A model generated the notes under the pieces. That model ran no database searches and was not told where the DNA came from. It worked only from the letters and a program-made list of their open reading frames with translations. A stretch of DNA of 64,000 bases from Galeopsis tetrahit (Eukaryota; Streptophyta; Magnoliopsida; Lamiales; Lamiaceae): contig OY776132.1 of the NCBI GenBank assembly GCA_963675135.1, positions 65,422,350-65,486,349 of the forward strand. The letters are read 5' to 3'. Made by a program: the position numbers and the translations under genes. Below, in pieces: positions 45,840-57,392 of the stretch. Position 1 is the stretch's first letter; each line of letters starts with the position of its first letter.

Positions 45840-47043
45840 AAAAAATAAAGAAAGTAGAAGCTATTTGTCTCGGTGGGAGTTTTGTAGGTGATGAAAATTG
45901 AATAAAATAATTTTTATAATGTTTGATTCGCTAGATAGGATAAATATATTAGGATATCATGATTTAATGGGACAATTTGAAAAATTGATTTAAAATTCAT
46001 GTTTGGATTGATGGATTAAATTTTAAAGTTTATATGATAATTTATAATCAAGTTGTTTGGATTGTGGGATAAAACTAGTGTCAAATGTCAAAAATATCAT
46101 TTGACATTAAAAGATATATATGTGGCAAATTGTAATTACTTTAGTTGGTAAGGGCAGTATAGTCAAACCACATAATTTTTATTCTCCGAGAAAATAATAT
46201 CGGGCCATGATTAATCTCGGACCAAATTCTAACAAATCAAACATGGAAATTTCATGGATAAAATAATATTTTCTGCCCAATCCAATAAACAAAATTGGAA
46301 ATTCCATGTAGTTGTTGTTTCATTTGTTACACCTTTAAATGGGGTTTGATCTCTAATGGTCATCATTTGTATTTATTATTTAATGTGAAAGTTGGTCTAA
46401 TGTAAAATAATATTATTGTACAAATGATTCATCTACGGTGTAACAAATGAAAAATGAAACAACCAATAAATTAAAGGTGATATTGTGTGATACGGAGTAC
46501 TATTTAGAGAGACAAAAGTATAATTTGGACATACAATTTTAACATTTTAAAAAAGATGGAAATTAAATAAATTTGTAATGCAGTGTCACGTATGACTATA
46601 TATGACCTATTTTATGCTGATTGGAGGTTTAACCCCAAAACATGCAAAATACCGCTTGCAGAAAGTTAATAAAAGGGACAAAGTAGTTAAATAGATACAT
46701 CATACATATAATATAGGGTCATGAAGATGTTGCATACTGTTTTGAATTTTATGATATGAGAGAAATGCGAGTTTGATTAATATGGTCCATCAACCACACC
46801 CCACTACCAAACAAGTCCCAAGTATAATTATGGAGGATGTTTTAAGCAACTTTTTTTTCTTTTCAATACAATAAACCAATTATTCACTATGTTAGAAATA
46901 AAAATAAAAATGTGTAGACTAGAGTAGAGTAGACTATACACAAATTAAGTGGAGCTTACATTGCCAAGATACATAGGTGTATAAACAACATATATCATTT
47001 TTGTTATGTATCAGTATCCGGCTCAAAAATCGACGAAAGATCA
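45840..47043. other. Intergenic with small inverted-repeat elements
   Basis: No gene. A possible MITE lies at about 45,919-46,245, with ATGTTTGATT...TAGA at the left and its reverse complement at the right. A foldback occurs at 46,314-46,463. The rest is AT-rich 3' flank of the DUF547 gene. Confidence 0.45.
46314..46463. repeat. Short foldback element
   Basis: GTTGTTTCATTTGTTACACC at 46314-46333 is mirrored at 46437-46463 by its reverse complement, with a 7-base insertion in the right arm. The spacer is about 103 bp. It looks like a tiny MITE. No target duplication was confirmed. Confidence 0.6.
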
Positions 47044-49671
47044 TCATATTGACAACAAATACTGAAACTCAAACTCAAAAGGTATCTTGTCAACAATGGT
47101 GGATCCCTTTCCGCCATGAACACCCCTGAAACAATCCACAATCGACTTCCTCAAAGACCCTGATGTGGGTAGCTGTTGGCACACCCATTCCATCAAACAC
47201 TCTTTATCACTTGCAAAATCATTCATGTTTCTTAGCAGAAGTTCAGGCAGAGCTATTCTTTTTGAGCTTGTGACCATTATTGCAGCTTGAAGATATTCAA
47301 GTTTTGATCTTTCTAGTTCATTCGTTACCCCATCAGCTGTGTATATCTTCACCTGTTAAACAAAATCAATCCATTAGAAAAAAATGTTGTCTGAAACGAG
47401 AAAAAATGTGCTTTGATCAGATTCTTACAGCCGGAGAAGAATGAGCCCCGCAGCATAAGGCGAAGACGATGTTTGGATCAGGCGTTTCGAGCCCGTATAA
47501 TTCGTGTACCAGCATGTCCTTGTTGTTCTTGTCATGGCCTAGAATCTGAGTAGCAGCAAGTTGATACATACATGAATGATATAAACTTGTACATTTGAAT
47601 TTTTTTGAATGTGTGTGAAGAGTTATTACCTCTTTTACTAGTGAATCTTCGGGTTTTCGCAAGATAAAATGCTCGATTACATGAGCGTTGATTGTGTTCC
47701 CGGCTATGTTTAGAGTGGCCTAATTGATCAACGATGTTAAGGTATTAATATAAATGAATTAAACTACTGAGGATAATGAAAAAGAAAATGTTTGTACCTT
47801 GTTGATTAGAGGTAGCATGTTGTCAGGGCTAAGGACAGAGGGAACCCCGTATTGAAGATATCCCTGAATGAATTTCAAATACTTAGTGCAGTTTAGGCAG
47901 TAACGAAAGGGCGAAAAATGGCTTACATGCATGATACAAGCATTGTACATATTGATCCAAAATGCAAGCTTTTGTTGATGACTCAAGAATCTCAAATCCA
48001 CCTTCCCAAGCCCATCCATCAACACCCTGAAAAATAGAAAAAAGATTAGTTTTTTTTTCCTTAGGATTTATGTATTGTCTCTTCATACTTACTTTAATTT
48101 CTGAAATAGTGCAACTGAGTTTGAGTTTTGGATGCATTTAAGGTCGATTGAGGTGGATGTGAATCGAACCAAGTTCTTGTAAGGGCCAATGTCTCTTGGG
48201 ACAGATTCTTCTGAGTTAAATATACCGTAAGGGTCTTGTTGTTTCGAGTCTTTCTGGAACATCGAGTTTGAGCTCGTCTCCGCTCTGAAACTCAACGAGA
48301 AGTTGATTGATCGAGCGATGGGGCCCGATTTCTCCAACTCCATCACTCTAGATGTTCGGAGTAGTCTCACAAAGATGAAGATCAAACACTTCATGATGTT
48401 TTCAGATAACTTGTTTGGTGGCCATCTCTGTATGCAATGGAGTCGAGACGACTTTAGACGAAAAATCACTAGGTACGTCAAGATTCCGGTCCCTCTGAAA
48501 TGAAAAAAGTAATTAAAAAGAATTTAGAGTTTGCAAACGCCCCCTAATTATAATAATTGATATACTTAACAAGGTATTCATACTCTAAACGGGGTTGGAT
48601 GCCTTGGCTCTCTTAAGGGGGGCGGCGGTTTTAGTACACCGTTTCTTTTAGAGATTTTTTCTCGAAACAATCCTCCTCCTTCTTCAGGCGTGTTTTCCTT
48701 GTTCGATTTCTCATTGGTATTGAAGTGTGTCAAGTGATAGTCTCCTTTGATGGCCTTGTTGAGGAAATGCAAGGCCTTGGTGTCGAATGTTGTTGTTGTC
48801 GACTTTTCATTAGGCTTCGGAGGAAGTGGGAGAACTCCACGACGCCCCCATTCGTTTTTATGGTCGTCTTTGTGGTGTTGAAGTTGCTTGATTTGGCTTT
48901 CTAGACGGACTATCTCATTCTCGACCATTGCTAACTCAACCACAATCTCTTTCACCTGTCGAATAAACCACCAATCAAATTATCGTAAATGTCTATTGTT
49001 TTACAAGATGAAACAATTGACAAGACGAGACTAAACATACTTTTGGTGGAAGAAAATTTGGAATACTAAGCGAAGACCCGTCCTCTCGACTATGAAGTCG
49101 TTCGAGATACTCGTGCACCTTCTCTTCATTCGAAAGCATTTCGTGAAGCACGGTCACCTTTAAAACACATAGAAAGATTAAATTTAAATACACCCCAATG
49201 TATAACATTTTATTACAAGGAATTAATTAACACACACCTCTCTCTCAAGTTCCTCTTTCTTTTGTTGTCCAGTAAACGCCTTCTTTCTCTGAGACAAAGT
49301 CATGTTTAAAAAATAGTAACACAATTCTTTATAAATAGTAACTCTATAAAGCAATCTTTTACTATATATCACATTAAATGTTGTACTAAAAAATGAAAAA
49401 AAAAAAAACTTACAAATTCAACACGAGGATGAACTGGCAAATCAGCCATGTGGGAACAAGAACCAAACCAGAACTTGAACCTGTTCCAGGGCCTCGGAGA
49501 AGAACCCGGCCCGGTTAGCTTTCGGGCATGATGATGATAAAAGGGTATGCAAATATTTTTTGATGTAGTTGGTGACTGATCAAGAAGACAAGAGAGAGGA
49601 GTTAAAGGAAGAGAAGAGGACCTTTCAGACTCATTCTGAACTAATTCCTTGTATGTAAGGTGGGACATCAT
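47044..49671 (-). CDS. MIP1-type leucine-zipper/DUF547 protein, apparent frameshift in exon 5
   Basis: Ten exons (minus): 49414-49671, 49238-49288, 49041-49157, 48584-48955, 48093-48494, 47927-48026, 47798-47863, 47630-47719, 47429-47545, 47044-47352, all GT-AG. About 620 residues. Exons 2-4 encode a heptad-rich Lzipper-MIP1 segment (LELERE; LHEMLSNEEKVHEYLERL; ELAMVENEIVRLESQI). Exons 5-10 encode DUF547 (LGKVDLRFLSHQQKLAFWINMYNA; FALCCGAHSSPAV). Molecular function is unknown; relatives are called ternary-complex factor MIP1-like. Exon 5 is 402 nt, but phase to exon 6 requires a remainder of two. The N-terminal half reads on as RDRNLDVPSDF and then stops, while the family block PNKLSENIMKC is in another frame. 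The switch is at about 48425 (between GAG and TGG). It is either a real frameshift (pseudogene) or an assembly error. Confidence 0.85.
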
Positions 49672-49699
49672 GGCGTAGCTTGCAATTACAGTTTTCGAT

Positions 49700-51780
49700 T
49701 CTTACATTTTTTTTTATTCAAAAATATAAATTGTGTTGGAGTGTTAATTAATGAAAACAGAATTTTGGTAGTACTCTTAACGTTAATACCTCTGTTGAAA
49801 AGAATGAATTTTGACATTATGTAAACAAGATTTTGTGTAATCTGATGCCCAAATATAAAGGTATATTTTCCAAATTTACATTCAATGCATATCAAATAGA
49901 TTGTACAAATTTCATTAAATATGGACTCGGTCTTGAAAATTTTCGACACAACAGTACACACGACACAAATTTTAGTTAAAAAAGAAGAGTCACACTAGTG
50001 TATACTCAATTACGTTTATAATTTTGACTTGTTTTAATGTTGAGTCAAATTCAATGACATATAAGAATTTGACAAGTAAGAAATAATATTATGTTATGTG
50101 AAGTAATATTGGAATCATATACTGAATTTTAGTGTCACTTTCGTATAGGTCACTACCTATATGTTTGGTCATAAGCGTAATATTTTTTGAAATAATTTTA
50201 GGTTAGATTAATAGTATATTATAAATTTATTTGCAATACTTACCAATATATGATGTATACACGATATTTCCATAATAAATTATGAATACTTGGAAATGGA
50301 TTGCCTTTCAAGTGAAGTGATAAATTATCTTAGGTTGGTGATGTTTACTAATCAACTGAAAATGATTGTCTTTTTTTTTTTCTACTTGAAATTGTATTAT
50401 CTGAGTGCACAGCTTTTAAAAAAAATAAGAATACAAGTATATATCATCAAACAAAAAAAAAAAAAAAACTATGTGCACAACATTTTTTAATAAACACATG
50501 TAAAACAAATAAAAATAATTTACTTTTCATTAAAAAAATGAAGCAATGAATGAAAACGCAGTACCTGTCGCTGTCTGCTGAAATATGGCTTCAAAATTCT
50601 GTAATCCAATTCCACTCCATTTGAAATTAAAAAATTTCATGTAATCTCTTTACGCATTATTAACAAAATATGACCACAAAATTCCTTAACCCAGTTTTCT
50701 GATTATTTAATGATTTATATACATCATAATACTGACCAAGTTAATAGGATTTTTATTTAAATTTTGAAATCTAACCATTTTCAGACATATCTTACCCTTG
50801 TATAGTAGCAAATCTTAGGAGTTGTTTTGCATTTATTAATTAATTGCACTAATTTATGTTTCTTCTTTACGCGGCAAAATATCGAAGCAATTTATGTGTT
50901 GGGCTTGTTAGTGGGCCCAATACAAAATGGAGGGGTTCCTTGCTATGTATATTTGTGGCCCAAAGTAATCTGACTATATTAAACCGCCCATATTAAATAC
51001 ACCCATTATTAAATACACTCACTCCTCCCTTAAGAAAAATAAGGGATACATTCATTCACTTTTAAAATACTACCCCACTACTTAAAAATAATAATTACAC
51101 CCATACAATTATTGATACACACTTCTAGAAAAAATGTTATTGCATTTAACAAGTGAGTCTATACGAAGTCTATGTAATAGTTTAAGGAATAAGGAGGTCT
51201 ACATTTGTCACAATTTTAACTCTGTATCGTTAAATTTTTTAAAAGCTAAACTAAGTAGTAGAGTACTTTATATTTTTCTCTCTGTCTTGGGCTATCTCGC
51301 GATACTCACTACGACTTGACTCGCAACAATTCCTTGATCAACTCCAGATCCAATAGAAGTAAGCTCTACAGTCAATCCAGCAGCAATAACAGGAGCAGCA
51401 GAAAACAATGGATTCATGATAAATTTCTCATACTAACACAAAAAAAAAAAGTTAATGTTACAATCAACCAATAATTTAGACAGGACTTCATTATTCCATC
51501 GATAGGATTCATCCGGTGAAAATAATTAAGAACTTCGAATTTTAGTAAAAATATTAGAACTAGTGGTGTAAGTTTAAAACTCATATAGGGCCAGCTCATA
51601 TAGATTGCAAAACTTTGACTTTAAATGAGGCCCCCGCAAGTGAATCGTGAGATTGATCTCCCCCTGAATTAATCGATTTTTGGACCGGATATTGAGACTT
51701 AAAAAAAAAATCTTTAACTATTCAATAAATTTTTTGACTCACCGTACTAGAACAAAATATAAATTGTAATTCAATTGTAT
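49700..51780. other. AT-rich intergenic region
   Basis: Upstream of the DUF547 gene. No further gene was seen. 50,985-51,120 has a series of ACACCCATTATTAAATACAC-like short repeats that also look like transposon edge sequence. Confidence 0.4.
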
Positions 51781-51787
51781 TATGTAA

Positions 51788-52363
51788 TTGAGAACGATCA
51801 TTTTTTTTTTCAATTTGTGTGGGAGGGGGCTTAAAAAAGAATATTATCCGAGTGTCGGTCGATCAGAGATCCATCGGCAACATACTCATAGTCCTCTGTC
51901 GGGCCGTCGTCAGCCGGAGGAAGAGGCTGCGCAGGAGCAGGATGAAGAAGACGGACGAAGCAATGTAGCTTCGATTTGGGCAGAGATGAACGACGAGAGA
52001 GAGATGGCGTCGATCCGAGTGTTGCAGGTGAGCGCCATTGATGCCGGAGAAGCTCCTAGATCGCGAACGCAAGGGAAATTGATCGAAACAGTCGCGTCGG
52101 TGGTCGAAATGAGCAGAGAATTTCAGTCGCCATGGATCGTGGCCGAGATGGAAGATGATGTTGATTGTCATGGAAGTGAAGAATCGCGATTGCGATTCGA
52201 AGAGGGGTCTCAGGCTTCAGCGGTCGGGACGGAAGCGTCGCCGTCAAGGGGGTGGTCGGGCATGGTGGTGGCTGGGTCACCCGCCGACCGACATGGATTT
52301 TCGACAGGTCCTTTACTCATCAAATTAAATTTGAAATTCAAGTGCACCGTCGATCGACTATAA
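51788..52363 (+). other. GC-richer open stretch, probably non-coding
   Basis: A 191-codon + frame and two overlapping - frames are open across a locally GC-rich block containing many CpG. None resembles a protein family I recognise, and simultaneous openness on both strands suggests composition rather than coding. It may be a transposon fragment or an uncharacterised exon. Confidence 0.2.
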
Positions 52364-52574
52364 TAAAATCATACCTATAATATTTTTTTGTATTGAAATT
52401 TAAAAAATACACATGAAAAAATGGAAAAGAAAGGCAGGAAAATTTTTAAAAAAAAAAAAAGAAAGAAAGAAAAGGAAAAAAAACGAAGAAATAAAAAATT
52501 TGAAAAAAACCGAAAATGGGAAGAAAAAAGATAGTATAGTCTTTTAAATGTGATTATTTTTTAAAAAATATTTT

Positions 52575-52815
52575 GGGGTGAACTCATAAAATGAGCGGGT
52601 GCAGACAAATGTGGTAAAATAATAGTAGTAATTTAGGGGTGAACTCATAAAATGAGCGAGTGCAGATAACCGTGGTAAAAAAATAGTTTGGGGGTGAACT
52701 CATAAAATGAGTGGGTGTAGATAACTGTTGTAAAAATTGTAAAAAAATGATTTGGGGGTGAACTCATTAAATGAACGAATGCGGTGAACTCATTAAATTA
52801 GTGGGTGCAAGTAAA
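52575..52815. repeat. Degenerate ~60-bp minisatellite
   Basis: Five diverged copies of a unit containing GGGTGAACTCATAAAATGAG (starts near 52575, 52635, 52690, 52755 and 52782) with variable A-rich spacers. Confidence 0.8.
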
Positions 52816-53279
52816 ATATAAATAAATAATTAAAATTGACATTAGGACTTTGAGAAAAAATTAATGGGTTAGTTAGCGTAATTTGATAGAGATAATATTA
52901 AAACTCTATTAAAGAGAAATTCTCGTATGCACCCTGTACACCTGCACACGCTTTTTAAAAAAAAAAACAAAAACAAAAAAACCTTCTTTTTCTTCTTCTC
53001 ATTTCTTTCCCCTTTTCTTCTCTCTTCCACGTCTGTTTTCGACGAGCCTGTTCACGCTAGCTTATCGTATGGTCCGTAACCCCAGACTCTCCATCGGCGG
53101 TAGAGGTGACGACTACGCGTCGCCATCGGTGGCGGTCTCCTTCTCTAATTGCAGTTTGACGTCGTCCATTGATGATTGAAGCTTCTTTGTATCGTGATTT
53201 TTTGGAAAGATTGGTGAGAAATAGTGTGATTATTTATGGAGGTTGAGGGAAGGTTAATGGATTCAAGACTTGTTTTTTG

Positions 53280-53790
53280 AAATAGGAAAGCGTCCAGTAA
53301 AATCTGTTTTAATTGAAAAATGAAGAGTTGTAATTTTGTTATTAAAAAAGTGTAGTTTTATGGAAAATGGTAATTTCGTTAATGAAAAAGTTACTGAAAA
53401 GGGATAATTTTTAGTGAGGTTTGGTGATTAGGGATTTTTTACTCTGTTTTATTTAGTCGTAATTTTATTATTATTATTATTATTGAAAAATGATATTTTA
53501 AAACTTTAATAGTGAAAATTGGAAATTTTGTTATTGAAAAGTGGTAACTATTATTATTGAAAAATAGTAATTTTTGTTACTGAAAAGTGTAATCTTTAAT
53601 AGTGAAAAATGGAAATATTGTTATTGAAAAGTGATAATTTTATTATTGAAGAGTGGTAACTATTATTATATTGAAAAATTGTATTTAAAATAAAAAAAAA
53701 ACAAGAAAATGGTAACTATTATTATATTGAAAAATTGTATTTAAAATAAAAAATATAAGAAATAGCAAAAAAAATTACAAAAAAATTGTA
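53280..53790. repeat. AT-rich degenerate tandem repeat
   Basis: About ten imperfect copies of a 20-30 bp unit around TTATTGAAAAGTGGTAA, grading into two longer copies of a block containing TATATTGAAAAATTGTATTT (about 53,665 and 53,725). No coding content. Confidence 0.75.
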
Positions 53791-54114
53791 TTTAAAATAA
53801 AAAAAAACATGAAACAGAATTGAACCTATGACCTCGTAGGTATGAATGGTATTCGGACAACAATAACTTAATTTAATATTTTCGTCCTTACTCATACATA
53901 GAGAGTTGTGTATTAATATGCACGCGCACATTATGCACAGAAGAAGACCAGCTCAATATTAAGAAGTGCTCGCTGTGGGCTCTATATCATTTCCTTTAAA
54001 AAAATAATTTTATTTGTAAATTTATGTAAGTCAACATTCAAAAGGAAACCCTCTCGTGGCGCCACCTTTCTTCACCTTCAGCACCGCTGGTGAACTGCAG
54101 AAAGAAAAGTGGCT

Positions 54115-57100
54115 ATGGCTTCTCTTTTCCGTCGCATATTCAAATCACACTTTCGCAACTTTTCATCTGCTAAACTTAATAGCACTACATTAAACTTCCT
54201 CTCAAGTCGTATCAATTCAAATCCCTTGTTCCAAGGTGCACAATGCTTATTTTCATCCGCATTCTTCTTTTCCAAATTTCTATTGAAGGGTTTGGAATAG
54301 TTTAGTGGCGAATTTGATTATAGTGCCGGTTTTTTTTTTTTTTTTTTTGCTTGTTTCTCGAGTATCGTTATGTTCCCTGTTTTTTTTTTCCTTGTATTTA
54401 CAAGGTGTGATTTTATAGGAAGATATTGTTTATCATGTTTCATTTGGTAATATTTGTGGTTTTTGTTCATTTATTTGCATAGTGTTCTGTGTGTTTATTT
54501 AAGATTGGAGCTTTGGATGCACTTTTTTAAAGTTTTGGGGCCAAATTATCTGCAATCTATGTCCATAAAAACAATGCTAAATGCTACAGTATAAGATATG
54601 TGATTCCCATAGGCAGCTTCATATTACAGCAGTGGGTAGTGGCTTTGTTTCAATATTGTTCAAGAAGGATTATGTTCTAGTCAACTAGTCAAGGAAGTTA
54701 ATAGTTACTGCCTATATAAAGTATCAGAGCATATGAATGACAAGCGTATCACCGAATTAATTTTGGTAATACTAAAGAATAAGCCACATGAATACAGAGT
54801 TAATTTCAAGTACTAGAGGGAGAGTTTACTCGAAAAATTTAAAAAGCTAACCTCTCTTGTTGGCTGAAGTTAGATGGAGTATTATACGCTTGAAAACTCT
54901 ACTAAGTGTCTGAAATAAGTTTTTTAATTGTGTGGTGATCGTTGTTATTGCAGTGAGATATGTGGGAACTGCCATGGAAACAGTTGCTGGATTTGATGAA
55001 ATGGTTTCTGGATCACAGAGGAAATATTACATGTTAGGTGGGAAAGGAGGTGTTGGGAAAACAAGCTCTGCTGCATCTCTTGCTGTAAAATTTGCAAACC
55101 ATGGCCACCCCACCATTGTGGTTTCGACTGACCCTGCTCACTCATTAAGCGATGCCTTTGATCAAGTAATGACTTGTTTCATATATAGGCGACATATTCT
55201 TATTTAAATTCAGAAAATGTCATTTGTGCAATACTCTAATGCTGTCCCCCAGGATTTGAGTGGAGGAATGCTTGTTCCTGTACAAGGTGTGGATTCTTCA
55301 TTGTTTGCACTTGAGGTATCTATTGCTTGATATGATGAAGATGTATACTTTTCCATCTAATGTTTGGTATGTAATGGGTGCATTTTTTTCATCCTCTGAA
55401 AGATAAACCCTGATACAAGTACAAAAGAAGCTCGATCTGAATGTCAACAAGGAGGGGGTGTTAAAAAAATCATGGACAATATGGGCCTCGGAATGTTTGC
55501 TGACCAGGTATTAGTTGTGTGTGTGTGTGTGTTTATTTTTCTTCATATCCAGTCCAGATCTTTAACAACCTTTTCATATCTCTCTCTCTACGTGGTGTTT
55601 GTTTAGTTCGATTTTCTCATGGTACATGATTACTTGAGTTATCGAATCTGTTGCTGCATATCGATGGTTCATTTGAGAATCAAAGACAATGAAAATGGAA
55701 TTTCTAGCAACAGTTGCTTGGATTTAATGGAGCTAACTAACTAACTCCTTGGCTGATTTCAGCATGTACTAATTCTATAGTTACTCTACCAGAAAAATAT
55801 CTTGTACTAGTTATTCTGCAATTATGTTCCAAATCGACATGCATCTAGATTTTCATCCATATCATACTTGCGTCTGTATGCGCAGTTGGGAGACGTTAAC
55901 CTTGAAGAGCTGTTGGACTTTACTCCTCCTGGTCTAGATGAAGCTATTGCAATCTCAAAGGCCTGTATAGTAGTAAAATTTTACTTTTTTCTTTAAAAAG
56001 TTTCTGGACTGATACTGGATTATAATCTTATACTACTGTAACCTCACAGGTAGTGGAATTTCTGGAGTCACAAGAGTATAGTAGATTTAGACGGATCGTG
56101 TTTGATACTGCCCCAACTGTAAGGAATCATTATTTGTTTCTTAAGTTATGGTGTTATGGAAGCATTAACAAAATAAATTTTGTAGGGTCACACACTTCGA
56201 CTGTTAACGTTGCCGGATTTCTTCGATGCATCTGTAGGCAAGATGATGAAGGTGAGTAGAATTTAATGAAACCTAAGTACTTTCTTTTGGATAATATAGC
56301 AGGTTTCCCCTTATATTTATCGTCTTATTTGTAATTGACTAGGAGTGCTGTAATGTAAATCGACAAAATTCATAGTAGAAGCTTAATTCCTTTCCCCGTG
56401 TGTCCGAATTCAGATCAAGAAGAAGATAGCTTCAGCTACAGCTGCCCTGAAATCAGCTTTTGGGAAAGGAGAGCTACAGCAACCTGATGTATAAACTACT
56501 AACATTTTTCAATGCAGTTAATATTTTTAGTACTCAGCAGTTCCAGAAGTGATCAGATGTTCTTTTTCATTGGAATTTTGTGCAGGGTGACAAGCTAGAA
56601 CAACTAAGACAACAGATGGCAAAAGTGCGAGATCTTTTCCGTGACTCTGAGACCACAGAGTTTGTGATTGTAACAATCCCCACTGTAATGAATCCGCATG
56701 CATTACCTCTTCATTTAAATTTACTTATGATCATACTGGAAATTGATGTTTCTCATTATGTAAAACTACATGAAATGTTTTCAAAGTATATTTGGTGGCT
56801 TTGTGCGATTATGTGCAGGTGATGGCTCTTAGTGAATCTGCAAGACTCTGTGCATCTCTGAGGAAGGAAAAAGTTCCAGTAAACAGACTTATCGTAAATC
56901 AATTGCTACTTCCATCAACATCCGATTGCAAGTTTTGCTCGATGAGAAGGAAGGTAACGTTTGAATCAGAAATCTTTTGCCAGATTTCTTCAATGCGATT
57001 AAGCTTTTTACTTCATTGATACATACTGACAGGACCAGACACGCGCTCTTGATATGATCCGCAAAGATCCAGAATTAGCAAAATTGAAGCTAATCCAGTC

Positions 57101-57170
57101 ACCCCTGATTGATGTAGAAGTAAGGGGTGTCCCAGCTCTCAAATTTATGGGGGATATAGTTTGGAAATGA
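54115..57170 (+). CDS. GET3C: Organellar GET3/ArsA-type ATPase
   Basis: Eleven coding exons: 54115-54235, 54954-55165, 55253-55315, 55403-55507, 55886-55960 (or 55969), 56050-56118, 56186-56251, 56414-56488, 56586-56684, 56819-56953, 57033-57170. About 385 residues. The N-terminus (MASLFRRIFKSHFRNFSS) is basic, Ser/Arg-rich and acid-free, as in a mitochondrial or plastid presequence. Walker A is GGKGGVGKT (69-77). Switch I is STDPAHSLSD and switch II FDTAPTGHTLRLL. A CKFC zinc pair is at about 332-335. These mark the GET3 family (tail-anchored protein targeting factor in the cytosol; organellar paralogues of less clear role). The best remembered match is Arabidopsis At5g60730 (GET3c, mitochondrial). 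It converges with the ABCG gene, 222 bp between stops. The exon 5 donor is ambiguous (see findings). Confidence 0.92.
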
Positions 57171-57392
57171 AGCCTCTGTGTTTTTTTTGATCGAATGTAA
57201 CATTCATTATCCATTTCCAGTTAAGATAATAATAGTATTTATATTATTGCATGAGCAATATTCTGAATATATTTAATTTGAAAATAGTCTTTCACTGCTA
57301 ACTCTATCTATACATCTGAAAACTTGCTTTCTCAACCTAACCCCCTCTATATCTATATCTATATGTTACAAGAAAAAGAAAAAAAAGAGGAG

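Noticed and set aside
51788..52363. A 191-codon hypothetical protein
   Set aside because: Both strands are open through a GC-rich patch and there is no family resemblance. Kept only as a low-confidence stretch.
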